A stretch of 64,000 nt of DNA from JADGHX01 sp037200125 (GCA_037200125.1 JBBCGS010000003.1:620001-684000), one strand, 5' to 3'. Counted from the first letter of the stretch, positions 50,050-59,976 are shown. The notes: a model not told the origin generated them from the letters alone. A program made the numbers and translations.

Positions 50050-50909
50050 TCGCCCAGATACACTTCGATGACGCGCCGGTCGTTCTGCACCTGGTCCATG
50101 GTGCCTTCCGCAAGCACGCTGCCTTCGTGAAGAACGGTCACCTTGCGCGCAATCGAGCGCACGAAGTTCATGTCGTGCTCGACCACCACCACGGAATGCG
50201 TCCCCGCGAGCGACACGAGAAGCTCCGCGGTGCGTTCCGTTTCCTGCGGCGTCATGCCCGCGACGGGCTCATCGACGAGCAGCAGCTGTGGCCCCTGCAT
50301 CAGCAGCATGCCGATCTCGAGCCACTGCTTCTGCCCGTGCGAAAGCGCACCGGCACGCGCGGCCACGCGCTCTTTCAGGCGAATGGTGTCGAGAACGGAG
50401 TCGATGCGATCTTTCTGCTCCCCGCTGAGCGGCCTGAACAGCGTCGCCCACGGGGATTTGTCGCCCGCCGCCGCGAGTTGCAGGTTCTCATAAACCGTGT
50501 GCTCGCCGAACACCGTGGGCTTCTGGAACTTGCGACCGATGCCGGCGCGCGCAATCTCCGGCTCGTTCAGGCTGAGGAGGTCGAGCGTCTGGCCGAACCA
50601 CGCGGAGCCGAAATCGGGCCGCGTCTTGCCCGTGATCACATCCATCATCGTCGTCTTGCCGGCGCCGTTCGGCCCGATGATGCAGCGGAGCTCGCCGCTG
50701 TCGATGTAGAGCGTGAGCGCGTTCAGCGCCTTGAAGCCATCGAAACTGACGGTGATGTCTTCGAGGTACAGGATGATCCCGCGCGAGGCGTCCGGACCGG
50801 CGTCCGGCCCGTGCTCGGTGAGCACGTCACCCGATCGCGGCGGTGGGGGCGGCTTCGCGCTTTGAGAGCGGCCGGCGAGCCGGCGCGCCCAGACCTGGGC
50901 GGCATTCAT
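50046..50909 (-). CDS. urtD: Urea ABC transporter ATPase UrtD
   Basis: A 287-residue LivG-type ATPase. Walker A GPNGAGKTTMMD, signature LSHGQKQWLEIGMLL and Walker B LLLVDEPVAGM are intact. About 45 extra Pro/Gly-rich residues precede the nucleotide-binding domain. ATG 50909 forms an ATGA overlap with the urtC stop, which decides the start. Confidence 0.95.
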   Translation of the reverse strand: MNAAQVWARRLAGRSQSAKPPPPPRSGDVLTEHGPDAGPDASRGIILYLEDITVSFDGFKALNALTLYIDSGELRCIIGPNGAGKTTMMDVITGKTRPDFGSAWFGQTLDLLSLNEPEIARAGIGRKFQKPTVFGEHTVYENLQLAAAGDKSPWATLFRPLSGEQKDRIDSVLDTIRLKERVAARAGALSHGQKQWLEIGMLLMQGPQLLLVDEPVAGMTPQETERTAELLVSLAGTHSVVVVEHDMNFVRSIARKVTVLHEGSVLAEGTMDQVQNDRRVIEVYLGE

Positions 50910-52036
50910 GCTTCGGCCCTCCTTCTGTGGATGAGCCCTACCACGCCCTTCGGCAGGAACAACGTCACGAGCACGAACAGCGCGCCCAGCGCGTAGAGCC
51001 AGAACTCCGGCAGGACCCCCGTAAAGACCGTCTTCGCGTAGTTCACGAGGATCGCGCCGGCGACCGCGCCGTAGAGCACGCCGCGCCCGCCCACCGCGAC
51101 CCAGATCACGACCTCGATCGAGTTGATCGGCGAAAACTCGCTCGGGTTGATGATGCCGACTTGCGGCACATACAGCGCGCCCGCGATGCCGGCGAGCACC
51201 GCCGAGAACACGAACAACCACAGCTTGTACGACTCGACGGAGTAGCCGATGAATCGCGTGCGACTCTCGGCATCGCGCACCGCTTCGACAACGCGACCGG
51301 CGCGGGAGGTCACGATGTACCGACACGCAAGGTAGCCCAGCGCCAGCGCCAACGCGGACACGCCCATGAGCGCCACGCGCATTCCGTCCCGCTGCAGCGG
51401 AAAACCCAGCAGATCCTTGAAGTCCGTCAGTCCGTTATTGCCGCCGAACCCCATGTCATTGCGGAAGAACGCCAGCAGCAAGGCATAGGTGAGCGCCTGC
51501 GTGATGATCGAAAGATAAACGCCCGTCACGCGCGACCGGAACGCAAACCACCCGAACACGAACGCGAGCACGCCCGGCACCAGGATCACCATGATCACGG
51601 CGAACCAGAACATGTCGAAGCCATGCCAGAACCAGGGCAGCTCCTTGTAGTTCAGGAACACCATGAAGTCCGGGAGAATGGGATTGCCGTACACGCCGCG
51701 CGTGCCGATCTGGCGCATGAGATACATGCCCATCGCATAACCGCCGAGCGCGAAGAACGCCGCGTGCCCGAGGCTCAGGATGCCGCAGAAGCCCCACACG
51801 AGATCCACCGCGACGGCGAGCAGCGCGTACGTGAGGTACTTGCCGATCAGCGTCACGGCGTACGTCGACAGGTGCAGCGACGAGCTTGCCGGTACCACCA
51901 TATTCAGCAGCGCGACCAGCGTCACCGTGAAGATGAGCACGGCGAACATCACCTGCCCGCCGGTGTCCCCGCGCAGGGGCCGCGGGAGAAACTTCTCGAA
52001 CATGCTCACGTGGGAGCCTGTCATGGTCGTGGCCAT
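50906..52036 (-). CDS. urtC: Urea ABC transporter permease UrtC
   Basis: A 376-residue LivM-type permease with about ten helices. VWGFCGILSLGHAAFFALGG and the EAA-like region AVRDAESRTRFIGYSVESYK, where the ATPase docks, are present. It ends in an ATGA overlap with urtD and starts 3 bp after urtB. Confidence 0.95.
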   Translation of the reverse strand: MATTMTGSHVSMFEKFLPRPLRGDTGGQVMFAVLIFTVTLVALLNMVVPASSSLHLSTYAVTLIGKYLTYALLAVAVDLVWGFCGILSLGHAAFFALGGYAMGMYLMRQIGTRGVYGNPILPDFMVFLNYKELPWFWHGFDMFWFAVIMVILVPGVLAFVFGWFAFRSRVTGVYLSIITQALTYALLLAFFRNDMGFGGNNGLTDFKDLLGFPLQRDGMRVALMGVSALALALGYLACRYIVTSRAGRVVEAVRDAESRTRFIGYSVESYKLWLFVFSAVLAGIAGALYVPQVGIINPSEFSPINSIEVVIWVAVGGRGVLYGAVAGAILVNYAKTVFTGVLPEFWLYALGALFVLVTLFLPKGVVGLIHRRRAEA

Positions 52037-52039
52037 TTC

Positions 52040-53671
52040 CTAGTGCTCCGCCGCCCGGCCCTTCTGCGGGAAGATCCCGCGAGGCCTGCGTTGGATGAAG
52101 AGAATGAGCGCGACGAGCACGAATATCTTCGCCAGCACCGCACCGGAATACGGTTCCAGCAGCTTGTTCACCACGCCGAGCGACATGCCGCCGATGAGCG
52201 TGCCCCACAAGTTGCCGACACCGCCGAACACCACGACCATGAACGAGTCGACGATGTACTGCTGCCCGAGATTCGGACCCACGTTCGTGAGCTGGCTCAG
52301 TGCGACGCCGGCCACGCCGGCAATACCCGAGCCGAGACCGAACGTGAGCGCATCGATCCACTCCGCCCGCACACCCATCGCCCGAGCCATCGGCCGGTTC
52401 TGGGACACCGCGCGAACCTTGAGGCCGAGCGTCGTGCGCTTGAGGATGAGCTGGATCAGGAAGAACACCGCCATCGTGAAGATCACGACGTAGAGGCGGT
52501 TGTAGGTGATCGAAAACGCCTCGTTTATCTGCAGCGAGCCCGACATCCACTGCGGCGTTTCGACCGGGCGGTTGTTGGCGGAGAAGATGTCGCGCACCAC
52601 CTGCTGAAGCACCAAGCTCACGCCGAAAGTGGCCAGGAGTGTCTCGAGCGGTCGCCCATACAACCAGCGCACGATGCCGCGCTCGATGAGAATCCCCACG
52701 AGGCCCGACACAACGAACGCCACCGGAATGGCGACGATGATCGACGCGCCAATGTAATTCGGCATCAGAAGCTGCATGACGTAGGCGCAGTACGCACCGA
52801 GCATCATGAGCTCGCCGTGCGCCATGTTGATCACGCCCATCACACCGAAGGTGATGGCCAAGCCAATCGCCGCCAGCACAAGCACGGAGCCCAGGCTCAA
52901 GCCGAAGAACAGCGTCTCCAGGCCACCGTAGAAAGAGCGCCACTTCGCGATCTTTCTGCTCGCGACGCCGGCCGCGTTGCGCACGTCGAGATCCGGCTCG
53001 GCGTAGGTGCCGTCGGCGGCCGGCACCGAGATCGACGCGAGCGCGTTGTACGCGTCGGGATTCAGGCTGTCCTTGAGTGTTTCAATGGCCGCGAGCCGCA
53101 CCTTCTTGTCGTCGTTCTTGAGGTCCTGCAATGCCAGGCCCTGCTCGATGTCGGCGCGAACGTGCGGGTCTTTCTCTTTCTTGATCTGCTCGCGCAGCAG
53201 CGCCATCGTGTCGTCGTCGAGGGTTCGCAGCAGTTCCTTGACCGCCCCACGACGCACGTCGATATCCGGATCCGCGAGATCGAAGCTCGCGATAGCGCCG
53301 CGCAACGTCTTGCGCAGGCGGTTATTCGTCGTGATCTTGCCGAAATCCTCGGCCTTGCCAGTGCCCGCGGGCTTCTGCGTGGTCGGCTCGATCAGCTCGA
53401 GCGGGTCCGCGTCGGCGGACACAACCATGAACACGTGCATGTCGGACGACCGCACGAACACGCGCCCGTCCAGGAACGCGGCCAGCAGCGGCTTGCTGCC
53501 TGGGTGCCGCAGCTCCAGCACTTTGCGCGCCGCCTCTTCTTTTGTCGCGAAGTCGTCGCTCGCGAGCTGCGCGGCGGCCGCGGTGAAGGCCGCATCGTCA
53601 GCCAATGCCACGCGCGGCGTGATGAACACCGCCAGCGCCAGCATCAGAATCGTCGTGAGTGTCGATCTCAT
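52040..53671 (-). CDS. urtB: Urea ABC transporter permease UrtB, long form
   Basis: A 543-residue LivH-type permease. Residues 1-24 are a signal peptide, and about 25-235 form an exported helical-repeat domain (HEAT-like: DVRRGAVKELLRTLDDDT). The permease core with about eight helices starts near 245 (ITFGVMGVINMAHGELMMLG). The long exported N-terminus is known in proteobacterial UrtB and absent from short LivH. A REP-like pair lies in the 131-bp gap from urtA. Confidence 0.95.
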   Translation of the reverse strand: MRSTLTTILMLALAVFITPRVALADDAAFTAAAAQLASDDFATKEEAARKVLELRHPGSKPLLAAFLDGRVFVRSSDMHVFMVVSADADPLELIEPTTQKPAGTGKAEDFGKITTNNRLRKTLRGAIASFDLADPDIDVRRGAVKELLRTLDDDTMALLREQIKKEKDPHVRADIEQGLALQDLKNDDKKVRLAAIETLKDSLNPDAYNALASISVPAADGTYAEPDLDVRNAAGVASRKIAKWRSFYGGLETLFFGLSLGSVLVLAAIGLAITFGVMGVINMAHGELMMLGAYCAYVMQLLMPNYIGASIIVAIPVAFVVSGLVGILIERGIVRWLYGRPLETLLATFGVSLVLQQVVRDIFSANNRPVETPQWMSGSLQINEAFSITYNRLYVVIFTMAVFFLIQLILKRTTLGLKVRAVSQNRPMARAMGVRAEWIDALTFGLGSGIAGVAGVALSQLTNVGPNLGQQYIVDSFMVVVFGGVGNLWGTLIGGMSLGVVNKLLEPYSGAVLAKIFVLVALILFIQRRPRGIFPQKGRAAEH

Positions 53672-53710
53672 GCTGTGTAGTTCTTGTAGTCGCCTGTCTC
53701 TTAGCTCTTA

Positions 53711-53761
53711 GCCGCCCGGCGACTGAGGGCTTCTTAGAAGAGCCCTCAATCGCCGGGCGGC
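53711..53761. repeat. Inverted REP-like pair 2, between urtA and urtB
   Basis: Arms 53711-53730 and 53742-53761 match the 20-bp arm of pair 1 but in the opposite order, with an 11-bp spacer and one G-T type mismatch. It lies inside the urt operon, where it could stabilise or reduce read-through after the abundant urtA message. Confidence 0.88.
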
Positions 53762-53802
53762 TGAAGAGCCGCGCCGCGTTTTAACGCCTGCTACCGTTGC
53801 CG

Positions 53803-55104
53803 TTATTCATACTTCGTCTTCGAGCAGACCTTGGTGACCTTGTTGTAGTTACCGCACTTCAACGTCACCCAGTCGGCCTCGACGTCCTTGCTGCCGGGCA
53901 GGAAGTCGGACCACGCATCGCCAGGGACGAGGCCGGGCGTCTTCCAGACCACGTCGAACATGCCGTCCGCGCGCACTTCGCCGATGAACACGGGCTTCGT
54001 CAGGTGGTGGTTCGGCAGCATCTTCGCCGTGCCGCCGGTGAGGTTCGGCGTCTCGGTGCCCGGCAGGGCATCGATCACTTTGCTCACGTCGGTGCTCTTG
54101 ATCTTCTCGACCGCCTTCACCCACATGTTGAAGCCGATGACGCTCGCTTCCATCGGGTCGTTGGTCGTGCGCTTCGGGTTCTTCGTGAAGGTCTTCCACT
54201 GCTTGATGAACGCATCGTTCGCGGGCGTCTTGATGCTCTCGAAGTAGTTCCAGGCGGCCAGGTGGCCGACGAGAGGCTTCGTGTCGAGGCCCGAGAGCTC
54301 TTCCTCACCGACCGAGAAGGCCACGACCGGAATGTCTTCCGCCGAGATCTTCTGGTTGCCGAGCTCTTTGTAGAACGGCACGTTCGCATCGCCGTTGATG
54401 GTCGAGACCACCGCGGTCTTCTTGCCGGCCGAGCCGAACTTCTTGATGTCCGACACGATGCTCTGCCAGTCGGAGTGACCGAACGGCGTGTAGTTGATCA
54501 TGATGTCTTCGGACTTGACGCCCTTGGCCTTGAGATAGGCTTCGAGAATCTTGTTCGTCGTGCGCGGATACACGTAGTCCGTGCCCGCGAGCACCCAGCG
54601 CTTCACCTGCAGGTCCTTCATCAGGTAATCCACAGCCGGGATCGCTTGCTGGTTCGGCGCCGCGCCCGTGTAGAACACGTTGCGCGAAGACTCCTCACCC
54701 TCGTATTGCACGGGGTAGAACAGCAGGCCGTTCAGCTCTTCGAACACCGGCAGCACGGACTTGCGCGACACGCTGGTCCAGCAGCCGAACACGACGTCGA
54801 CCTTGTCCTTTTGCAGCAGCTCGCGCGCCTTCTCGGCGAACAGCGGCCAGTTGGAGGCCGGGTCGACGACGACCGCTTCGAGCTTCTTGCCGAGGAGGCC
54901 GCCCTTCTTGTTCTGCTCGTCCACCATCATCAGGATCGTGTCCTTCAGCGTGGTCTCGCTGATGGCCATCGTTCCGGACAGCGAGTGCAGGACGCCGACC
55001 TTGATCGTGTCGCCAGCCGCTTGCACGGCCCCGCCTGAAATTCCCATCATGGCCGTCGATGCGACCAGCGCCGGGAGAAGGCGCTTCAATGTGTTTCTCA
55101 GCAT
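53803..55104 (-). CDS. urtA: Urea ABC transporter substrate-binding protein UrtA
   Basis: A 433-residue periplasmic binding protein of the Leu/Ile/Val-binding fold. Signal peptide to about residue 29 (GGAVQAA); IKVGVLHSLSGTMAISETTL and FGCWTSVSRKSVLPVFEE are characteristic of the UrtA/FmdD group. It delivers urea or short amides to UrtBC. It lies 52 bp after the porin gene, with a hairpin in the gap. Confidence 0.95.
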   Translation of the reverse strand: MLRNTLKRLLPALVASTAMMGISGGAVQAAGDTIKVGVLHSLSGTMAISETTLKDTILMMVDEQNKKGGLLGKKLEAVVVDPASNWPLFAEKARELLQKDKVDVVFGCWTSVSRKSVLPVFEELNGLLFYPVQYEGEESSRNVFYTGAAPNQQAIPAVDYLMKDLQVKRWVLAGTDYVYPRTTNKILEAYLKAKGVKSEDIMINYTPFGHSDWQSIVSDIKKFGSAGKKTAVVSTINGDANVPFYKELGNQKISAEDIPVVAFSVGEEELSGLDTKPLVGHLAAWNYFESIKTPANDAFIKQWKTFTKNPKRTTNDPMEASVIGFNMWVKAVEKIKSTDVSKVIDALPGTETPNLTGGTAKMLPNHHLTKPVFIGEVRADGMFDVVWKTPGLVPGDAWSDFLPGSKDVEADWVTLKCGNYNKVTKVCSKTKYE

Positions 55105-55128
55105 TTGAGTATTTTTCCTGTCGTTGTG

Positions 55129-55149
55129 CGGTACCCGGTCGAGGTACCG
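55129..55149 (-). promoter_or_regulatory. Hairpin between porin and urtA
   Basis: CGGTACC (55129-55135) and GGTACCG (55143-55149) form a 7-bp stem with a 7-base loop in the 52-bp gap, 24 bp upstream of urtA. No T-run follows. It may be a processing site or attenuator that sets the porin:UrtA ratio. Confidence 0.5.
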
Positions 55150-55156
55150 GGGATTT

Positions 55157-56212
55157 TTAGAGCTGTACCTGCAGGCCGAGACCGAACTGCTTCTTGTCCG
55201 GGGTCGCGTCGTCGAACTTCGTGTCGATGTAGAAGATCGAGATGCGCGCGTTGAACTGCTTGAGCACGTAGTTCAGATCGACTTCGCTGGTCTTCTGCTC
55301 CACGTCACCGCCGATGAAGTCGTACGTCGCCTGGCCATACTTGCCGAGCAGCTGGAACTTGCCGATGCCGACCGGTTGCGGGAACAGGTAGGAGCTGAGG
55401 ATGTACCAGCCATCGCTCTTCGGGCCCGAATAGCCGCCGAGACCGTCGTACTTGGCGTACTCGGACTCGATGCTGAACGCACCGGCGTTGCCGAGCTTCT
55501 TCTCGAGCAGGAAGTCGACCGAGTACGCTTTGTCGCTGCCGGCGGACTGGCCTGCGAAGCCGAGCGCGAGCAGGTCCTTGTCGCCGTAGTACGTGCCGTT
55601 CAGGTAGTAGCCGTCTTCCTTGTCCCAGAAGTCGAATTGCGCGCGGGCCGCGTACAGCACTTCCGAGGAGCCCTTGGTCAGGCCTTGAATATCGAACGCG
55701 CCGAAGGACAGCTTGGCGATGCCGAACTGGCCCCAGTACATCACGCCGTCTTCACGGCCGACGGCCTCGGACGGATAACCGTCCTGCACGCCGTCCTGAT
55801 ACACGCCCCAGTTGTTGGCGTAGTACGGACCGTAGAGGTTGGCGCGATCGCTGGGCGGCAGGAAGCGGCCGGCCCAGATGTTGATCTGGTCGCTGAGCGT
55901 GATCATCGCCGCGGCATCGATCACTTGAACGTTTTCGGTACTGCCGTTGTATTCGGTGTTGAACATCACCTTGATGTTGTCGGTGACGGTGCCGCTGATG
56001 TAGATGCGCGCGCTGTCGAGGTTGAAGTCGTCGACATCCGGCGCCGCGTTGTTCTCGTAGCTGACGTCCGTAAAGCTGGTGCGAACGCCGGCGCCGACGC
56101 TGACCGCCGGCCCATCCGCGAAGGCATTGGAAAATGGCGCGGCCAACACGGCCGCGAAGGACGCCGTCTGCAGCAAGCGGACGTGCGATCTGGTTTTGTA
56201 CTTGGAACCCAT
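55157..56212 (-). CDS. Outer-membrane porin of the urea locus
   Basis: A 351-residue beta-barrel with a signal peptide (SHVRLLQTASFAAVLAAPF, cleavage near AFADG). Alternating hydrophobic/polar strands run throughout, and the last residue pattern LGLGLQVQL suits the barrel-assembly signal. ATG 56212 begins the signal peptide; the longer frame is not supported. First gene in front of urtA, so it likely lets urea or small amides through the outer membrane, like short-chain amide porins. Confidence 0.85.
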   Translation of the reverse strand: MGSKYKTRSHVRLLQTASFAAVLAAPFSNAFADGPAVSVGAGVRTSFTDVSYENNAAPDVDDFNLDSARIYISGTVTDNIKVMFNTEYNGSTENVQVIDAAAMITLSDQINIWAGRFLPPSDRANLYGPYYANNWGVYQDGVQDGYPSEAVGREDGVMYWGQFGIAKLSFGAFDIQGLTKGSSEVLYAARAQFDFWDKEDGYYLNGTYYGDKDLLALGFAGQSAGSDKAYSVDFLLEKKLGNAGAFSIESEYAKYDGLGGYSGPKSDGWYILSSYLFPQPVGIGKFQLLGKYGQATYDFIGGDVEQKTSEVDLNYVLKQFNARISIFYIDTKFDDATPDKKQFGLGLQVQL

Positions 56213-56299
56213 GACTACTCCCCGGAGTGTTTTTTCTTGGTCGCGGCAGAAACTAGTGGACGCGTCCGCGCGACGGTATGGGCCATTTCGCCTAGTACG

Positions 56300-56313
56300 G
56301 TCAGTCGATTGAC
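56300..56313. promoter_or_regulatory. Inverted repeat upstream of the porin gene
   Basis: GTCA-N6-TGAC at 56300-56313, about 90 bp upstream of the porin ATG and in the divergent gap with the kinase. Dyads of this size suit LuxR-type regulators; the neighbouring response regulator is the obvious candidate. No second copy was found near urtA. Confidence 0.3.
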
Positions 56314-56493
56314 GTATGTCAGAAAAACAACATCGATCGCGTGCCCGGCGACGGTGCGCAATCGGGGCATGCGCACTTGTATCGGGCAGAAGCCGCACGC
56401 ATTCGGCTCGCGCGAACGCGTGTCGCTGCGCTCCGCGCCACATGCGCATTGGCACGCGCGTTGCTTTGCTGTTGAACGAAGGGGAAAGCGTAA

Positions 56494-56558
56494 GAAGCGC
56501 TCAATCGCCGGGCGGCTGAAGATCGCGAGGTTCCAGCCGCCCGGCGATTGAGCGCTTC
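56494..56558. repeat. Inverted REP-like pair 3, upstream of the kinase
   Basis: Perfect 25-bp arms 56494-56518 and 56534-56558 with a 15-bp spacer. The core TCAATCGCCGGGCGGCT is shared with pairs 1 and 2; a C-to-G change in one arm is matched by the complementary change in the other. It ends 31 bp before the kinase start. Confidence 0.9.
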
Positions 56559-56589
56559 CTGGCCGGCGCGTAGCCGGTGGCACCAAAGC

Positions 56590-59500
56590 ATGCATAAACA
56601 ACAACGAATCGTTCGCGAGCGACGCCAGTACAACCAGTGGGTCGCGAGCCAGACGCTCGAGGACTACGCGCTTCGCTATACGGCGGATAAAGCGCGAAAG
56701 TCGTCGTTTCGCGTGGGCAACACGGCGCTCGGGCCCATCGCGTTCCTCGCGTGCGAGGCCATCGGCGGCGCCATCACGATTTCGTACGGTTTCTCGAACG
56801 CGGCGTGGGCCATCGTCGCGTTCTCGCTGCTCATGTTCTTCATCGGCCTGCCCATCGCGTATTACGCGGCCAACTACGGCGTGGACATCGACCTGCTCAC
56901 GCGCGGCGCGGGCTTCGGCTACATGGGGTCGACGGTCACGTCGCTGATCTACGCGTCGTTTACGTTTCTGCTGTTCGCGATCGAGGGCAGCATTCTGTCC
57001 ACAGCACTGCAAATGCTGTTTGACATACCGATAGCCATCGCACACCTGATCACTTCACTGGTTGTGATTCCGATCGCGATCTACGGAATCAGCTTCATCA
57101 GCCGCGTGCAGATCCTCACGCAGCCGATCTGGCTGGTGCTTCAGTTCCTGCCGCTGGCCTATATCGCGTGGAAGTCGCCTTCCGAAGTGCAGGCGTGGAC
57201 GCAGTACAGCGGCAAGCACGGAGGCCCGGACGGCGGGTTCGACTTCCTGCTGTTCGGAACGGCGGCGTCCGTGCTCCTCTCACTGCTGCCGCAGATCGGC
57301 GAGCAGGTGGACTACCTCCGATTCCTCCCGAACCGGAACGCGAAGAACCGCGTGGGCTGGTGGACGGCGATGCTGGCCACCGGCCCGGGCTGGATCGTGC
57401 TCGGCGGGCTGAAGTTGCTGGCGGGCGGTTTTCTGGCGTTCTTCGCGCTCCGGCATGGCCTGTCCGAGGCGGACGCCCAGCAACCCACCCAGATGTACTT
57501 CGTGGCATTCCGCGAAGCGCTGCACTCGCCGACGACGGCGCTCGTGCTGGCGGGCATATTCGTGATCGTCTGCCAGATCAAGATCAACGTGACGAACGCC
57601 TATGCGGGCTCGATCGCGTGGTCGAACTTCTTCGCACGGCTCACGCACAGCCATCCGGGCCGCGTCGTGTGGCTCGTGTTCAATGTGCTGCTGGCGCTGC
57701 TGCTCATGGAGATCGGCATTTTCCGCGCGATCGAGAGCATCCTCGTCATCTATGCGAACTTCGCGGCCGGGTGGCTGGGCGCGCTGGCGTCGGACCTCGT
57801 CATCAACAAACCGCTGGGCTTCAGCCCGAAGTACATCGAGTTCAAGCGCGCGCACCTGTACGACATCAACCCCGTGGGCGTGGGGGCGCTGGCGATCTCC
57901 GTGGTCGCCTCGAGCATCGCGTTCCTGGGGCTGTTTGGCGAGGTCGCGCAGATCCTCGCGCCGTTCGTCGCCTTGCTCTCGGCTTTCACGGCGGCGCCGG
58001 TGATTGCCTGGGCCACGAAGGGCCGCTACTACCTCGCCCGCAAGCCCGATGAGCTTCCGGGTACTGACGCCGAGATCCGCTGCACGATCTGCGAGAACAC
58101 GTTCGAGCGCAAGGACGTGGCGATGTGCCCGGCCTACTCGGGCCCGATCTGCTCACTCTGCTGCACGCTGGAAGCCCGCTGCCACGACATGTGCAAAGAG
58201 GACAGCCGGCTCACCCAGCAGCTCGCGCTTTTCCTGAAACTCATCCTGCCATCGCGACTCGCGCAGGCGGTGAACACCCGCGCCGGGCAGTTCGTCGGCC
58301 TGATGCTGATCTTCAACCTGGCCATCGGGTTGCTGCTGTCGTTCATCAATCACCAGTACGGCACCTCTTCACTGGCGGAGCGCGAGGTCATCCGGAACAC
58401 GCTGTGGCTCGTGTTCCTGAGCCTGCTGGTGCTTTCGGGGATTGCGTGCTGGGGCATCGTGCTGGCGCACGAAAGCCGGCGCGCCGCGGAAGCGGAGTCG
58501 GCACGACAGACATCGATGCTCATGGAGGAGATCGAAGCGCACAAGCGCACGGACGCCGCGCTTCAAAAAGCGAAGGAAATCGCGGAGGCCGCCAACGTCG
58601 CGAAGACACGCTACATCGTCGGCATGAGCCACGAGGTGCGCACGCCGCTCAACTCGATCTTCGGCTACGCGCAGCTGCTCGAGCGGGGCGTGGCGGGACC
58701 TTCGGACAACGCGATCCGTGTCATCCGGCGCAGCGCCGAGCACATGACGAGCCTGATCGACGGGTTGCTCGACATTTCGAAGATCGAGAACGGGCTGCTG
58801 CGGCTCAATCGGGACATCGTGCAGCTGCCGGAGTTTCTCGAACAGATCGTCGACATGTTCCGGCCGCACGCCGGCGCCAAGGGAATCGAGTTCCGCTATA
58901 CGCCGCCCGAACACCTGCCGGCTTACGTGTACACGGACCAGAAACGGCTGCGCCAGATCCTGATCAACCTGCTCTCGAATGCCGTGAAGTACACGGAACG
59001 CGGATTTGTCAGCCTCACGGTGCGCTGTCGCAGCCAGGTGGCGGACTTCGAGATTTCAGACTCCGGCTGCGGCATCGAGACCGAGGATCTGGAGCGGGTA
59101 TTCCAGCCATTCGAGCGCGGCCGCGCGCCGAACGTACGGTCGATTCCGGGCACGGGCCTTGGCCTCACGATCACCAAGCTGCTGACCGAGATCATGGGTG
59201 GCGAGATTCTCGTGCAGAGCACGCCGGGCAAGGGCACCACGTTCTCCGTGCGCCTGCTGCTCTCGGAAGCGAAGCCGGATGCGCTTCAGCTCGCCCCTCG
59301 CAAGCGCATCCGCGGGTACGCGGGCAAGCGCATCAGCGTGCTGCTCGTCGATGACGACACTTCGCATCTCGACATCTCCGGCCGGCTGCTGAGCTCGCTC
59401 GGATTCGTCGTAAGCATCGCGCCGGATGCGGCCGCGGGGCTCGACCACCTCAGCCGCACTCGCGCCGATCTGATGCTGCTCGATATCTCCATGCCTGGAA

Positions 59501-59976
59501 TGTCGGGCTGGCAGATGGCGCGCGCGCTGCGTGAAATGCCGGAGCAGCGGCACCTGAAGATCATCTTCGTCTCCGCGAACGCCCATGAGAACGTGCCGAA
59601 CACGGACGGCACGCACGTTCACGACGCATTCGTCATGAAACCGGTGGACGTGCACACGTTGCTCGACCGCGTGGGCGAGCTGCTCGGCCTCGAATGGCTG
59701 TACGAGCCTGAGCGCATCGAACCGCCGCCGCTCATGCCCGACCCGCGCGCTCCAGGGCCGGAGCCCGTGCTGCCGGAGCATTCGCGCCATCACCTGGACG
59801 ATCTCTATCGGCTCGGCCGCATCGGCCACGTGCGTGGCATCCACGCGAAACTCACCGAACTGGCCGCCGAACACCCGCAGAACGAGGCCGTGGCCTCGCA
59901 CCTGCGCGAGCTGGTTTCCAACTTCGAGCTCAAGCGCTACATGAACGTCCTCGAGGCGATGAGAAAAAATGGCTAA
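56590..59976 (+). CDS. NCS1-transporter-fused hybrid histidine kinase
   Basis: A 1128-residue membrane protein. Residues about 25-480 form a 12-helix NCS1-type (cytosine/purine/allantoin) transporter domain. A Cys-rich cytoplasmic linker follows, about 498-530 (CTICENTF, CPAYSG, CSLCC, CHDMC), probably binding zinc or an Fe-S centre. Two more helices lie at about 563-630, then HisKA with His681 (MSHEVRTPLNS), HATPase (LINLLSNAVKYTERG, DSGCGIE, GTGLGL) and a receiver with Asp965 (LMLLDISMPGMSG); about 100 helical residues end it. ATG 56590 is chosen; 56548 would add 14. It shares 8 bp with its response regulator and is divergent from the porin-urt operon. Confidence 0.92.
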   Translation: MHKQQRIVRERRQYNQWVASQTLEDYALRYTADKARKSSFRVGNTALGPIAFLACEAIGGAITISYGFSNAAWAIVAFSLLMFFIGLPIAYYAANYGVDIDLLTRGAGFGYMGSTVTSLIYASFTFLLFAIEGSILSTALQMLFDIPIAIAHLITSLVVIPIAIYGISFISRVQILTQPIWLVLQFLPLAYIAWKSPSEVQAWTQYSGKHGGPDGGFDFLLFGTAASVLLSLLPQIGEQVDYLRFLPNRNAKNRVGWWTAMLATGPGWIVLGGLKLLAGGFLAFFALRHGLSEADAQQPTQMYFVAFREALHSPTTALVLAGIFVIVCQIKINVTNAYAGSIAWSNFFARLTHSHPGRVVWLVFNVLLALLLMEIGIFRAIESILVIYANFAAGWLGALASDLVINKPLGFSPKYIEFKRAHLYDINPVGVGALAISVVASSIAFLGLFGEVAQILAPFVALLSAFTAAPVIAWATKGRYYLARKPDELPGTDAEIRCTICENTFERKDVAMCPAYSGPICSLCCTLEARCHDMCKEDSRLTQQLALFLKLILPSRLAQAVNTRAGQFVGLMLIFNLAIGLLLSFINHQYGTSSLAEREVIRNTLWLVFLSLLVLSGIACWGIVLAHESRRAAEAESARQTSMLMEEIEAHKRTDAALQKAKEIAEAANVAKTRYIVGMSHEVRTPLNSIFGYAQLLERGVAGPSDNAIRVIRRSAEHMTSLIDGLLDISKIENGLLRLNRDIVQLPEFLEQIVDMFRPHAGAKGIEFRYTPPEHLPAYVYTDQKRLRQILINLLSNAVKYTERGFVSLTVRCRSQVADFEISDSGCGIETEDLERVFQPFERGRAPNVRSIPGTGLGLTITKLLTEIMGGEILVQSTPGKGTTFSVRLLLSEAKPDALQLAPRKRIRGYAGKRISVLLVDDDTSHLDISGRLLSSLGFVVSIAPDAAAGLDHLSRTRADLMLLDISMPGMSGWQMARALREMPEQRHLKIIFVSANAHENVPNTDGTHVHDAFVMKPVDVHTLLDRVGELLGLEWLYEPERIEPPPLMPDPRAPGPEPVLPEHSRHHLDDLYRLGRIGHVRGIHAKLTELAAEHPQNEAVASHLRELVSNFELKRYMNVLEAMRKNG

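Noticed and set aside
50843..53680. 945-codon plus-strand ORF
   Set aside because: Antisense to urtD, urtC and urtB; extremely Arg/His/Glu-rich with no fold signals. Shadow.
53797..55038. 413-codon plus-strand ORF
   Set aside because: Antisense to urtA, which has a clear signal peptide and fold; rejected.
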